64,000 nucleotides of DNA from Terfezia claveryi (Eukaryota > Ascomycota > Pezizomycetes > Pezizales > Pezizaceae). Made by a program: the position numbers and the translations under genes. The DNA is taken from positions 110,515-174,514 of the forward strand of contig WHUX01000114.1 in assembly GCA_015179025.1 (NCBI GenBank), given 5' to 3'. The notes beneath the pieces were generated by a model. It saw nothing but the letters and a program-made list of their open reading frames with translations, was not told the origin of the DNA and ran no database searches. The stretch's first letter is position 1. Each line of letters begins with the position of its first letter. Below are positions 10,354 through 23,300 of this stretch, in pieces.

Positions 10354-13222
10354 ATGTTTCGCCCACAATCTTTCTTCAGTAATATTCCCTGTCCCGTAGG
10401 TGTTGATTCAGGGAAATGTGGATTGGTTTATTGCCTGTTTTCACATGATGCACTGCCAGCAGCACCAGCACCAGCACCGGCACCAGTGCTGGTACAGGAA
10501 CAACAGCAGCATCAACATCAACATATACAGGAAGGACTCAAACCAGGTGAAACATTATCTAATGGATCGACACCGGGGGGAGACAGCGTCAGCTCAGGAT
10601 CTATGGGGGGTGTTGCATTAGATATGGGTGAGATTGATCTTAGTAGCACCTCGGAAGAGGAAGTGTGCGGGGAAGACACCGGATCGAGGGTGAAAAGGAG
10701 AAAGGTGGATGGGTCACGGTCAGGGCCAGGATCAGGGACCGTTAATACTGGGACTACTAGGTCTGGGTCTGGGAGTGGTGTTGGTGGAATGAGGAAGAGA
10801 GAAGTGAAGGTGGAGGATGATGATGAGATGGGTGGTGTCGTAGAAACGGGGGAAAAGCACGGTGAGGAGAAAGGGGTGCAAGCTGGAACCGAGACTGGTG
10901 GAGGTGGCGGTATTCCTCGGACAAGAAAAGTTAATACGGCACCGCTGGCGTTACAAAAGCAACAGCGACAGCTTAGGGAACAACGGGATCGGATGGCTTC
11001 CGTGCCGGGGGTCCACAGTGTTAAGCCAAAGGTTACAGGGCAGCCACAACAATCACAGACTGAGGGTAAGGTGGATGGTATCGCAGCGCCGCTTATAACG
11101 AGAAGTATGGCCTCTACTACAGTCCCGACAAAGCCTTCATCAGCAACATCGTCATCAGCATCTAGTTCATCCAAAACCATTACCCCACAATCACCAACTC
11201 TAACATATTCTAAAGCTGTGGCTACTAAGCCTACCTCAACCCCGGCAAAACCAGTTCTCCTCGTACCAGCGTCTGTAGCCCGGTGTTCAGCGAAATGGGG
11301 CACCCGCACACAGCTCCTGACACTTCTCCATGGGGAGTATGTACGGCTATACCAGGCTACACAGCAGGACCCTATGGTGATTACGGTGGCGGTGGAAGAG
11401 GAAGCGGAGGTAGCGAGGAGTAAAGGGGCGGTTTATCCGAATGTAATGAAAAACCGGATTACGGCGTTAAAGAAGGTGGATACCAAGAGTGCGGAGTGGG
11501 TTGGGAAGAGGAAGGAGATTGACAGGAAGAGGAAAGGGGAGTTGATGAAGGGGTTGGAGGAGTTAGCGGGGAATGGTATTGCGCAAGTGAAGCAGAGGGT
11601 GGCGAGTGCGGGTGGGAAAGGGCAGTTTGTGGGTATAGGAAATGACATTATGGCGGTGGAGATGCCTCAAAGGAAGTCGAGTGCTACCGGTGGTTGTGCT
11701 GCTGCGGCTAGTGCTAGTGACCCCCAAAGCACCATAAGAACACCGAGGCCTCCATCAACCGACCTCATTACTGACCCTTCCCTGTACGAACCTCTAACCA
11801 CAGGCCTCGACCCCCAAAAGGAGGTCTCTTCACTCGCCTCACTCATGCATCCCCCATCCATTCTCACCAAATATGGTCACATCCTCACCCCCCCTCATCC
11901 ACAGATATCGCAACCGCCCAATCCGGCGTTTCTGTCTCACAAGGGTGGGAGATCTGTGAGCGATGTGACAGCCGCTTCCAGACTTTTCCGGGAAGAAGGG
12001 AATCCGATGGGGCGTTGGCCAGCGGGGGGAAATGTACTTACCACTGGGGAAGAGCTGTGTTACCGCCGAGATCGATGACGATGGGGTTGGGGGGGCCAGA
12101 AAAATCATTTACGTGTTGTAAGCAGTCAGTTGGGCAAAGCGCGGGATGTGTGACGGGGGAGAGCCATGTATTTAAGGTGGGGGATGTCAAGAGGCTAGCG
12201 GGGCAGTGGCAGTGGGTGGAGACGTATCCGAATAACCGTGCGACGACGGATGAGGGTAATGGGAATGGTGGGGAGGTGAAGGTTGCAAGGGCGTTCGCCT
12301 TGGATTGTGAGATGTGTTATACTACCCTTGGAATGGAGATGGTGAGGCTCACTGTCGTTGATTTTCCCGGGGGCGAGGTGGTCATTGATGCACTTGTCCG
12401 TCCGAAAGGCGAAATTCTGGACCTGAATACTCGCTTCTCTGGCGTTTCGGCAAAAGAGTATATTTCCGCGAAGCCGTACTCATCAGGAAACTGTAAGTCT
12501 GGTCTGGGTATCTTTCCCTCCCCCGAAGCTGCTAGGGGAGAAGTCCTCCGTCTCTTACGCTTCGGGGTGGACAGTGTTGGAATGAAGATGGAAGAAGAGG
12601 CGAAGAAAATTGATATTCAGAAAGACGGAGTTTCGGTACTCATCGGTCACGCTCTAGAGAACGATCTCTGCGTACTAAGGCTCTGTCATCAATATATTGT
12701 GGATACGTGTATCCTGTTCCCCCACACGCGAGGGTTCCCAGTGAGGAATAAACTCGCGTGGGTGGCAGAGAGGTATTTGAGGTGGAGGATTCAGAGTCAG
12801 GATGTGGTTATGGTTGCTGGGGAGGGAGGGGAAGAGATGAAAGGGGTGGTGAAAGGACATGATAGTGCGGTGGATGCGAGGTGCGCGGGGGAGTTGGTTA
12901 GATGGAAGATTAAAGAGGAAGTGAAAAAAGGTTGTGGTGGTGGTGGCTGTGGTGGTAGTGGTTGTGGTGGTGGTTGTGGTGGAGGAGGAGGGGGGGTGGC
13001 ATTAGATAAGGTAGCTGGGGTAAGGAGGGGGAAAGCTACTGGGGGGTTGGGAGAGAAGCGGGGAGTGGAGGGCTGAGGTTTGATGGGGTGGCCGCGTATA
13101 TGGCTAGGGAGAGGGAGGCTTTTGACAGGGCGGTGAATGCGGAGGGAGATCAGAGTAAGGGGATGAGTAAGAGGAAGAGAGGGGTATTTACAGAGAGTGA
13201 TGGCGAGGATGGGAAAGGGTAG
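10354..13222 (+). CDS. Rex3/Rexo1-type DEDDh RNA exonuclease, two frame breaks
   Basis: Start ATG at 10354. N terminus has a CCCH-type finger (Cys13, Cys22, Cys27, His31), then a long low-complexity, acidic/basic linker. The C-terminal part has the family's Cys/His module (WEICERCDSRFQTFPGRR, then KCTYHWGR, TCC and HVFK) and the 3'-5' exonuclease motifs: ALDCEMCYT (Exo I, Asp and Glu), GHALENDL (Exo II Asp) and GHDSAVDAR (Exo III His and Asp). Family members trim 3' ends of structured RNAs. The frame changes twice. First, between the conserved LMHPPSILTKYGHI and WEICERC, near a run of seven C (11888-11894). Second, between 13010 and 13074, after which an open frame continues to TAG 13220-13222. 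A Gly/Cys-rich stretch (about 12930-12996) follows the exonuclease. No normal-length intron explains the first shift without removing conserved residues. Confidence 0.85.
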
Positions 13223-15300
13223 AAGTAGCGGGAGTGCGCAACCAACTACGGCTATATCTGGGGAATCTAAGGGGTCATCGATATCAGCAAGCGGAGGTAA
13301 AGATGATACGAGGGGGAGTCTGGGGATCGGGTTCGAAGGATTTGGACTATAATATAGGAGTTAATATCGTAAACCCTTATAGAATATGGGCTGTGCTTCA
13401 TTGATGCGGCAAGACTGGTACATGTTTTGTTAGGCAACCTTGAGGAGAGGCGCGAGAGAGCTATATGGTGTGATTTTTGTCCTATACATTTGTTCATTGG
13501 CATTACTGGAAACGAATATATCTCGGATTTGTTAGGTACCATGACCCATTGATACGATAATCCACGGCTGTTGGGCTTTCAGTTTGAAGTTCAAATATGA
13601 CTCTGCTGGGTAGTTAAGTAGTACCTTCGAAAGTAAGTACGTCTTGAATATAAAGGCTGATTCGGAAGGGGGCTGGGCTTTCTTTCTGAAAGTTTCATGT
13701 AGAATTGAAACGAACCAACGGTTTGAGCCGGTAAATATATAACTTAAAACACCACTTCTAAATAATCAATCGAAATTTTGGATGTTACAGGGTGCTAGAG
13801 AGATGATTAAAGTAATAGAGGGATTGGAGTGCAGGGGTTGTAACCATGATTATAATTCCGCTGTGGGGTAGCGATGTTAAAAAGCGGCTATGGAGCGTTC
13901 AGGGTAATGGGCATCTTTACAATAGTTGGAATGGTCATCTAACGCAGCAGCCCGTCTATACTATGTCAAGATGTCATGTTATGTAAACGAATCACTCATG
14001 GGTGGTCGGCTGGCTGACTATATCTCTTCTCTTCCCTAGCCGGCAGGGGCCAGGGCCTGGGAGGGACTAAGTTTTGTTTATTGACTGACTTCCAGTAATT
14101 TATAATTTTTGAACTGTTAGAAAAAAGCACGTCTTTTTTAATGGGTCTATGCCATGTCGTCTCTGTAGATCTGAAGAAGGTATCTCAATAATGCAGGTAC
14201 GTAAAAATATAATTTAACTAAGTTCATGGGTGTCAATTCATTTTTAAATTAGATAAAAGAAATAAATAGGCCCTTGTGGGAAATTTGAAGGTATTTTTGG
14301 AAGTTATGAAAATTTGTGTATCTAAACAGTTACCTTTGAGAGAGAAGGTGGAGGGGTGGGTGGTACCTACATAGTGACTAGATGTGTACTGATATAGAAA
14401 TGTTAAAACTGAATATGGAAAAGATCTTTGAAAAAAAAAAAATTTGATTCTAATAAGTGAATATGCATGTAGGTTGTGAGTAGTTTGGATTTTTTTTACT
14501 TGCCCCAGCAATTGCCATATTCTATATCTCGAGGTATTGTGAACATCTTTGTGGGGTTTAGAATATGACTGCAAGTGCCTGCTTTGACATCCTTCTCTGA
14601 ACATAGATTTATTTTGGATCTGCACGTACTCACTTAATAAAGCTCAGGTTGTGAACGCAGGTAGCACTCTTATGTTACCCTCTGGTTCGCTAGCAACCCA
14701 GAGTTTCATAAACTGAAAAATGAGTTTTATTAGATAGGCTACCTAAAAATGCTTATAAGTACTATATATTTCTGTTTTCGGCATCTAGGGAGCTGAATTC
14801 ACTCCCTGCCATCATGGACGCCCAGGTCAACTACTGATGTACTGATGTTTACTAGGAAATAAATCGATGTTAAGAAACGTTAGCACTTACTGAAGTAATG
14901 TGTGGTATGGGAATTTGTTAGGGTCTACATAGACCATACACCAATCTCCGCTCTCTCCCAAGAATCGGTCTTAGGGCCTCCTTCTATGTGGATCCGAAGC
15001 AAACTGTTCCTAAGCATCCTCTATCAATCCTTGCCCAACTCATGTCCAAATGGTTTCAAAAGATTCTCTTTCAACGTATATTTTCTTGAGCTATAGGATT
15101 CTTCGTGCTTGCCTGGTTATATGAAGTTGTACTAATATTTACCCCAGTTTGACCAGGTAGGGGACAAGGCCAACTTTATCTAGTTTTCACTACTTATTAC
15201 TATAGAAAATATGTCTTGGAATCATCATCTAGTCATGTTATAGTCTTAGCCTGATTGCCGGTTACGAGAATTTTGTATATAAGAAAAAAAGATCATCATC
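13223..15300. other. Intergenic, AT-rich
   Basis: No gene recognised. The minus frame 14233-14625 and the plus frame 14902-15096 have no domain and lie in AT-rich DNA. Confidence 0.4.
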
Positions 15301-15319
15301 ACCTCCTCTCGCTAATTAT

Positions 15320-15960
15320 GATAGCAACACTAAACAAACCAAAGTACTTAGTAGAATCAGAGGCAAACCGGAAATAAATGCTAAACCGGATCGGTGGATA
15401 GGGAAGATTGGTGGTGCTAGAGAGGATGCGGTAGTGTAGTACACCGATAGCAGTATGAGTGAGGATGGGCCGGTTGGAAGGGGTTGGTGGTCAGAGGGGG
15501 AAAGACGAAGGGGAATGTTGGGATGTGCAATGTGTAGTAGGATGGAGAGGTCTCCGGCATTAGAAAAGCCCTGGAAAAGACACCACTGAGTGGAAAGTCC
15601 TTATACTAACGGTAACAGGCGGCGATCGCAGCAATAAAGAAGGCAGGCAAGAGAGGGAAGACAAGGACCGTGAATCTGGGGAGCGCGGTGTTGGAAATAA
15701 GGAACAGGCAGGAGGTACCTGGGACTGGGGCTATCAGGCTAGGCTGGGTAAGGCACAAGTTGGCTGGCATATCTGGGAATAAAAAGCCGACGTCCTAGCG
15801 AAAATGGGCGCGGAGGAGTTATACCCTAGTCACCCCCCTTATCACGGAAGTGGGGGTTGAAGCAGGTCGGAAAAGGAGACGAGAGGCAGAAAGAAGAGTG
15901 GCAGGAGCGGGAGGAGGCAGAGTAGTGAGACGGGGCACGGTTAACTATGTTCAGGGTAAA
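15320..15960 (+). mobile_element. LINE RNase H fragment, decayed
   Basis: Broken frames recall LINE RNase H: YTDSSMSEDGPVGRGWW near 15430, then LGKAQVGWHIWE and KADVLAKMGAEEL near 15750-15820. This matches the GHLGIPGNEKAD-type region of the better preserved copy at 48097-48858. There are stops in every frame and no visible poly(A). Confidence 0.55.
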
Positions 15961-16555
15961 TAATAGCTGCCATGAGGCCACTTGGCATGAGATTGCTAAC
16001 CATATTCACTGACTAGTACATACATATATATGTACAAGTATTGTGTTATTTGCTAACGGTGCTGCTACATACTGTAGGATCCATGTATGTGTTCTGTGCC
16101 GGTCGCGGGCAATTAAAATATAATTCCTCAATTTGGTAACTGTGAATCGAACAAAACATTCTGCTACACTCAAAAAACACCTTGTGAAGTCCTCATTTTT
16201 TGACCACACCTTCCACATCACAGGGAGACGGCAGACATTGAACAAGAGGAGAATTCCGGAAAAATTACCTCAAGCCCTTCAAATGATGAAGTACATGCTT
16301 GTGTAGTTAACAACTCATCACCTTCATCTCTGATGATGAATGGAATGGAGAGGAGAATACTGAGTTTATTGCTACTGTAAAATATATGGGGCCTTATGGT
16401 TCAGGCTATATAGACCATCTTGTACTGAATGTCGATGCGCTATGTGGAATTCAGCGAAGTTCGGAATACTCATCATTATAATATTTTTTGTCTACATCTT
16501 GTTGCACGATTTATAGGATCCAAGTAAGGTGAAAAACAGTACTTTCTTAATCGCA
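15961..16555. other. Intergenic
   Basis: No gene or clear repeat seen. Confidence 0.4.
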
Positions 16556-16955
16556 GGTACTTAAGTATTTATACACAGATTTTGCTAAGTTTAAGTACTG
16601 GTGTTTTCATTTCAGGTGTTTGCAAAAACTTCTACTTTCATTGTTATTGCCGATACTTTAAGAATAATCTGAAATTCTCAATTTATTGACATACGAAAAA
16701 CAGATCATGACTGTATTAACCTCTCAGCTCTGGCTGAACCAAATTGGAATATTAGATGGAGGTCTACCTAATCGATTGGGAAATATGTACATGAATCTAT
16801 TACAGTCGCTGGGGATAGCTCCAGCTAGGAATACGGTATCGTTACCAATTCTTTTTTTGGGGGTAAATCAGTACTCGTAAACCTTTATCAATACAAGTGC
16901 AGTATATGTACACCAAATTGAGTAATTATTTAAATTGCCCGTGAGTGGCCCTGAA
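16556..16955 (+). repeat. Interspersed repeat R1, copy A
   Basis: About 400 bp that recurs at 28617-28990. Shared landmarks: GGTGTTTGCAAAAACTTCTA, ACCTCTCAGCTCTGGCTGAA, GTAAATCAGTACTCGTAAAC and AATTATTTAAATTGCCCGTG. No coding signal. Family not recognised. Confidence 0.85.
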
Positions 16956-17314
16956 CATATGTGTATGACTTTGGGAGGCTTGATGTAAATCATCAGGCAC
17001 AACGTCCGCGTCCGTATACAGTAGGGGAAAGTCATAGAACATGGGTTAGGTGCGATTGCAGCCGCGGTATTACAGCGACAGCCTGATTCGCTGAAACACC
17101 TGCTGCTGCTGCAATCCAATTGGTGTGTATACTGTACATAGGTACCTACGTGCATTGTAACCTATTTACGAAGGGCTGTGCTGGTTGTTAAACCCCACTT
17201 CTACTTGTGTGTCGTCGTGTCCAAGTTCTACTCCACATCTACACATAATCTCAGCACCAAACCACCATTGATTGACACAAATTGCAGCAATAAACCGAGA
17301 AGGGAATATCGAAC
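16956..17314. promoter_or_regulatory. Upstream region of the NLR gene
   Basis: Between repeat R1 and the start codon at 17315. A GC-poor leader with CCAAAC/CACCATTG elements near 17260. No defined operator or TATA element could be assigned. Confidence 0.25.
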
Positions 17315-20300
17315 ATGGGCGGCCAGAAGAAGAAAGATTCCCGTTCGAAGCCCGCTCCTGACCCGCAGCTGGTCCAATCTTCGGGAGAACAAAAGTCCCA
17401 AGGAGCATCACTCCTCCCGCGTCTTTGGGACACGTTGAGAGGGAGATCCCGGTCTCCTAGTAGAAAGCGCGGCAGCAATACCCCAGAACAGCTAGTTGTA
17501 ACCTCTTCCTCTCAATCGCTCACAGTCCAAGCAAGCGTACCTGCGCGGCCTCATTCGTATTCAGGTTCCTCCGCCCTACAAGCGCATGGATTTTCATATT
17601 ATGATTCACCGTCGACAGATGCCGGAGTTGTTGTTACCATGGTGCCCTTCGGCGGCCACTGTTCACCTTCCTCCTCCATGTCTGGCGGCGCACCCATCGT
17701 TCCAATATCGAATCCTCCATCCACTAGCTATGGAGTAGTGCGTCGCAACAGTACCCCGGATCAGCCAACTCAATCGCTTGCTGTCCACAGTTCGTTATCA
17801 GATTCCTCCGCCCTGCAAACTCAGAGACCCTCACTTCATGACCTATCATCACCAACTGATGCCGGAGGCTCCCCTACCTCTGGCACACAGGATTCATTCA
17901 CCACATCTGTCAGCGCACCCATCGTTCGAATATCACATTCACAGTCCGAATCCATAGCAAGTGAAAATCCTGCACCTTATTCAGCCTATTCGTCCAATAT
18001 TCCAACTTCTAGCTGTCAAGCACAGGCCTCGGCTGAAATCGTTGTGCAAGCAGCAGCACCGCCTCAAACGAAGTCAGCATCACAGGTTTGGGCTAAGGCG
18101 TTGGAACTTGCTGAGAAGAAACTTAAAGACAACAACCTCCCACCACTCAATCTCACGAACCTCACCTCACAATCGGCAGGGGAAAATATTGAGGCTGTTG
18201 TCAAAGCGCTGAATGCTGTACAGGAGGATGATAGGAAAAAAAGGTGGAGCTATACCTGGTGTGGGAAGGAAGTTGTAGTCGTGGAACGTTTGGGGAAAAT
18301 TCTGAAAAGAGTGGAAAAATACTCAAAGGTTGTGGATATTGCAATTCAAGCTAATCCGCAGGTGAGTGCCTTAGTTTGGGCGGGTGTTTGGGGTATCATG
18401 CGGGTTCGTATTGACGCACTCTCCCTGAGACTCACCGGAATTTAAGCTTATTCACCAAATAGGTTGCGCTCAATCATGTAGAAGCAATCGAAGGCTTTGA
18501 GGTAGCCATAGCGGCACTTCTAGAAAAGATGGCTCTATGCGAGTTTTATGCCGGCATATATATTGGGGCTCCATTGTCTTCATTGTCAGCAGCGAATAGT
18601 TTACAGCGTCAGTGCCTGCTAGATTCTGCCTTACCAGAGCTCTATGCTGCTGTCATTGTGTTTGCAGTCAAGGCTCGTGCTTATTATGAAGCTAGAGGTA
18701 TGTATGCCGTATGTACTTCCACATACATAAGATACCATTATATTGTGCTAAACTTAGGTCAGTGCTCAAAAAAGTTACAAACATATTGAAGTCATTTGAT
18801 ATTGAATTTCAGCCTTTCATTGAAGACATCAATGCAAAAGAGAGGGCCATTCGGGAATATGCAGATGCTGCTACCATGGAAAAGATAAGGGGTATGGTCT
18901 TACAAACACTGTTGGTTACGTGTATCTTTAGGGAAAAGTCTAATGCGAGATACAGACATTGAAGGTGTCCTTCAGGATATTACGTCAGAATTGACCAAGT
19001 TGAATGGTAGGTGGGATACTTTCATTATGCGCTTTTTAACCTGGCCCATTACTCCTCAAATTGCCCCAGCCGCACCTAGTTTTATGCGTCCCAGATATTT
19101 TCTAAATGAGGCTATATGGGAATAAGGAATGCTAATGAGACTGTATGAACAGACATATCAACTACAGCAACTCACGCACTCAAAGTGACTGAAGAAATCC
19201 GCAAGAACACCCAGGGTACTTTTAAAATCTCTCTTACTTAGGGTTAAGCTAAATAAGAATGCTGATGAGACTATATGAACAGACATATCAACCACAGCTA
19301 CTCACGCACTTAAAGTGACTCAAGAAATCTGCAATAACACCCAGGGTACCTTTAAATTTCTCATACCTATATAGGATTAAGCTGAATAAGGAATGCTGAT
19401 GAGACTTGATGAACAGACATATCAACTACAGCTACTCACGCACTCAAAGTGACTGAAGAAATCCACAATAACACCCAGGGTACCTTTAAGACTCCTCGTA
19501 CCTGTATAGGGTTAAGCTGAATAAGGAATGCTGATGAGACTGGGTGAACAGACATATCAACTACAGCTACTCACGTACTTAAAGTGACTCAAGAAATCCG
19601 CAATAACAACCAGGGTATCTTAAATTTCTTATACCTATATAGGGTTAAGCCGAATAGGAATTGCTGATGAGACTGGATGAACAGACATATCAACTACAGC
19701 TACTCACGCACTCAAAGTAACTGAAGAAATCCGCAATAACACCCAGGGTACCTTTAATTTTCTCATACCTATATAGGGTTAAGCTGACTTCTCCAGATGA
19801 CAGGATACTTGAACTATTGGAAATGTTGACCCCATTGGAGCCACTCAAGAGACACCAGGATGTGAAGATGTCTCGTACCAAAAATGCTGCTGCATGGCTC
19901 CTAGGTCTTGAATCTTTCTGCAAATGGCGAGATAGCAACATTACAGAAGAGGGTGGTCATGTCTTTTGCTGTTATGGAATACCCGGTGCGGGAAAAACTG
20001 TAATTAGGTATTGAGTCAAATTTACAATTCCATCTATTATCGATTATGTAGCTGGAAACTAATTTCATCAAATCTCATACAGCTCCATTGTTATTGATGA
20101 TCTTTACTCTCAATTTCATAAAGTTCATCCTGACATAGGGATTGCTTGTTTGTATGGTGACTATAAGGATCAAGAAAGCCAAACCTTGGTCCATATTCTT
20201 GGTTGCTTTCTGCGTCAATTTCTAACCACTGCCGGAAAACCTATACCAGATGGAGTAATTGAAAGGCTTAATGACATCCGGCACCGGGGTGGGAAAGCCG

Positions 20301-23300
20301 GAGCGGGCGATATTTTAGCTCTACTTAATATATGGTTACAACAACTCAAGCGTGCATTTATCTGTATAGATGCCGTGGATGAGCTTGAACCAAAGGTTCA
20401 GCAGCAGCTTCTCGACGTACTTAAAAAGTTGGGCGTTAATAATGTTCGCTTATTCCTTACGGGGCGGAGTCATATTGAAGATGAAGTGCAGAAGCGCTTT
20501 CAAGTGGTGCAGCAATATAAAATCGTCATTAGCGCCAGTCGGCAGGACCTCCAGGATTTCTTGCAGCAGCAAATCAGGGATGATCTGGATACAGATGCAA
20601 TGGACGAAGCATTGCAAAAGGATATTATAGAGGCAATCATTGGAAAGTCTCAGGGAATGTGGGTTATAGAGTTCATCATCTATATTAGCTCATGTACTGA
20701 TTTATCTTTCCAGGTTTCTGCTTCCCGCCTTGCACATCAAAATGGTCCTAGGGATGACTACAAAGTCTAAACGACGGAAAGCACTGGAAACACTGCCAAC
20801 TGATCTTTATGAGTCATTCAAAAGTGTCATTACGAGAATTCGGGAATGTCTCAGTAAGAGCCAGGCTGAGTTGGGTATGCAAGTACTCATGTGGCTTCAT
20901 TTTGCCTACCAACCACTGAAGCTTACGGAACTTCAACATGCGCTAGCTGTTGAGAAGGGTGATATGGAATTCGATCCGGAAAATATTCCTTCACGGAAAG
21001 CTCTACTAGACTGCTGTCTTGGATTGGTTATTTTGGATGAAGAGACATTCACAGTACGCTTTATGCACTACACACTTGAAGAGTACTTCTGCAAATATGC
21101 CGGGACAGAATTCCCAGATGGACACAGTTCTATCGCCGAAAGTTGTTTGACTTACCTTAACTTTGCAAATCTGAGACAGCATTGTGAGAATGATTTTAGT
21201 CTGATTGCAAAGCTGGAGAAATATACATTCTTAGAGTATGCATCACTTTATTGGGGGACCCATTACAAGCATCAATGCAATGATGGCCTGACAAAACTCG
21301 CAAATATGATACTGAACCATGAGAGCAACTGCCCACCCTGTTCTATACAAGCCTTGTATTGGGAACTTGCATATGAGATGGCAGAGAGATTTTCAGGGCC
21401 CCATGTAGCAGCATACTTTGGATTGACTGAAAATATGGCGTATCTCTGTAAGATAGGGTGGGATATAGAGAAGAAAGACGATAGTGACCGGACCCCTCTT
21501 TCTTGGGCGGCTGAGAAGGGGCATGAGGATATTGTGCGGCTTCTAATCGAGAGAGATGATGTTGATATCAATACTAAGGCCAAATGGAGGAGGACACCCA
21601 TCTCATTGGCAGCTAAGAATGGGCATGAAGCTGTTGTGCGGCTGCTGATCGAGCGAGAAAATATTGACATCAATGCTAAGGATATGCTTGGTAGTACACC
21701 CCTCTCACGGGCAGCTTTGGATGGGCATGAGGCTATTGTACGGTTGCTAATCAAGCGAGATGATGTTGATATCAATGTTAAGGATAAACTTTGGCAGACA
21801 CCCCTCGGATGGGCAGCTGAGCAAGGGCATGAGGCTGTTGCGCGGTTGCTGATGGAGCGAAATGATGTTGATATCAATGGTAAGGACAATTTGGGGCGGA
21901 CACCCATCTTATGGGCAGCTCTTTTTGGCCATGAGGCTGTTGTGCGGCTGCTGATCGAGCGAAATGATGTTGATATCAATGCTAAGGACGATAGGGGGCG
22001 GACACCCCTCTCATGGGCGGCTGAGAAGGGGCATGAGGCTGTTGTGTGGCTACTGATCGAGCAAGATGATGTTGATATCAATGCTAAGGACGAGTATGGG
22101 CAGACACCCCTCTCATGGGCGGCTGAGAAGGGGCATGAGGCTGTTGTGCGGCTGCTGATCGAGCGAGATGATATTGATATCAATGCTAAGGACCATTTGG
22201 GGCGGACACCCCTCTCATGGGCAGCTTTGAATGGGCATGAGGCTATTGTGGGGCTGCTGATTGAGCGAGATGATGTTGATATCAATGCTAAGGACAATAT
22301 GGGGCGGACACCCCTCTTATGGGCAGCCGGAAATGGGCATGAGGCTGTTGTGCGGCTGCTGATCGAGCGAGATGATGTTGATATCAATGCTAAGGACGAC
22401 GAATATGGGCAGACACCCCTCTCATGGGCAGCTGAGAATGGGCATGAGGCTGTTGTGTGGCTGCTGATCGAGCAAGATGATGTTGGTATCAATGCTAAGG
22501 ACGATAGGGGGCGGACACCCCTCTCATGGGCAGCTGAGAATGGGCATGAGGCTGTTGTGCGGCTGCTGATCGAGCGAGATGATGTTGATATCAATGCTAA
22601 GGACGACGAATATGGGCAGACACCCTTCTCATTTGCAGCTGAGAATGGGCATGAGGCTGTTGTGCGGCTGCTGATTGAGCGAGATGATGTTGATATCAAT
22701 GCTAAGGACAATATGGGGCGGACACCCCTCTTATGGGCAGCCGGAAATGGGCATGAGGCTGTTGTGCGGCTGCTGATCGAGCAAGATGATGTTGATATCA
22801 ATGCTAAGGACGAGTATGGGCAGACCCCCCTCTCATGGGCAGCTGAGAAGGGGCATGAGGCTGTAGTGCGGCTCCTGATCAAGCAAGATGATGTTGATAT
22901 CAATGCTAAGGACAATCTTGACGAGTATGGGCAGACACCCCTCTCATGGGCAGCTGTTTTTGGGCATGAGGCTGTTGTGCGGCTGCTGATCGAGCGAGAT
23001 GATATTGATATCAATGCTAAGGATAATCTTGGGCAGACACCCCTCTCATGGGCAGCTGAGAATGGGCATGAGGCTGTTGTGCGGCTGCTGATCGAGCGAA
23101 GTGATATTGATATCTTTAAGGACAGTCGCGGGCGGACACCCCTCTCATATGCCGCTCTGAATGGGCGAGAGGCTGTTGTGCGGCTGCTACTAGATCGAGG
23201 TGATGTTGATATCAATGCTAAGGACAAGCAAGGGCAGACACCACTCTCATTTGCAGCTGCGAATGGGCATGAGGCTGTTGTGCGGCTGCTGCTCGAGCGA

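Noticed and set aside
10518..11309. 263-codon minus frame inside the exonuclease gene
   Set aside because: Antisense to a GC-rich coding linker; low-complexity Pro/Ser/Thr text and no domain.
11855..11910. 29-nt intron (GTCACATCC to CCACAG) to repair the exonuclease frame
   Set aside because: Shorter than any intron seen here and it would delete part of a conserved segment; a missing C in the C7 run is simpler.
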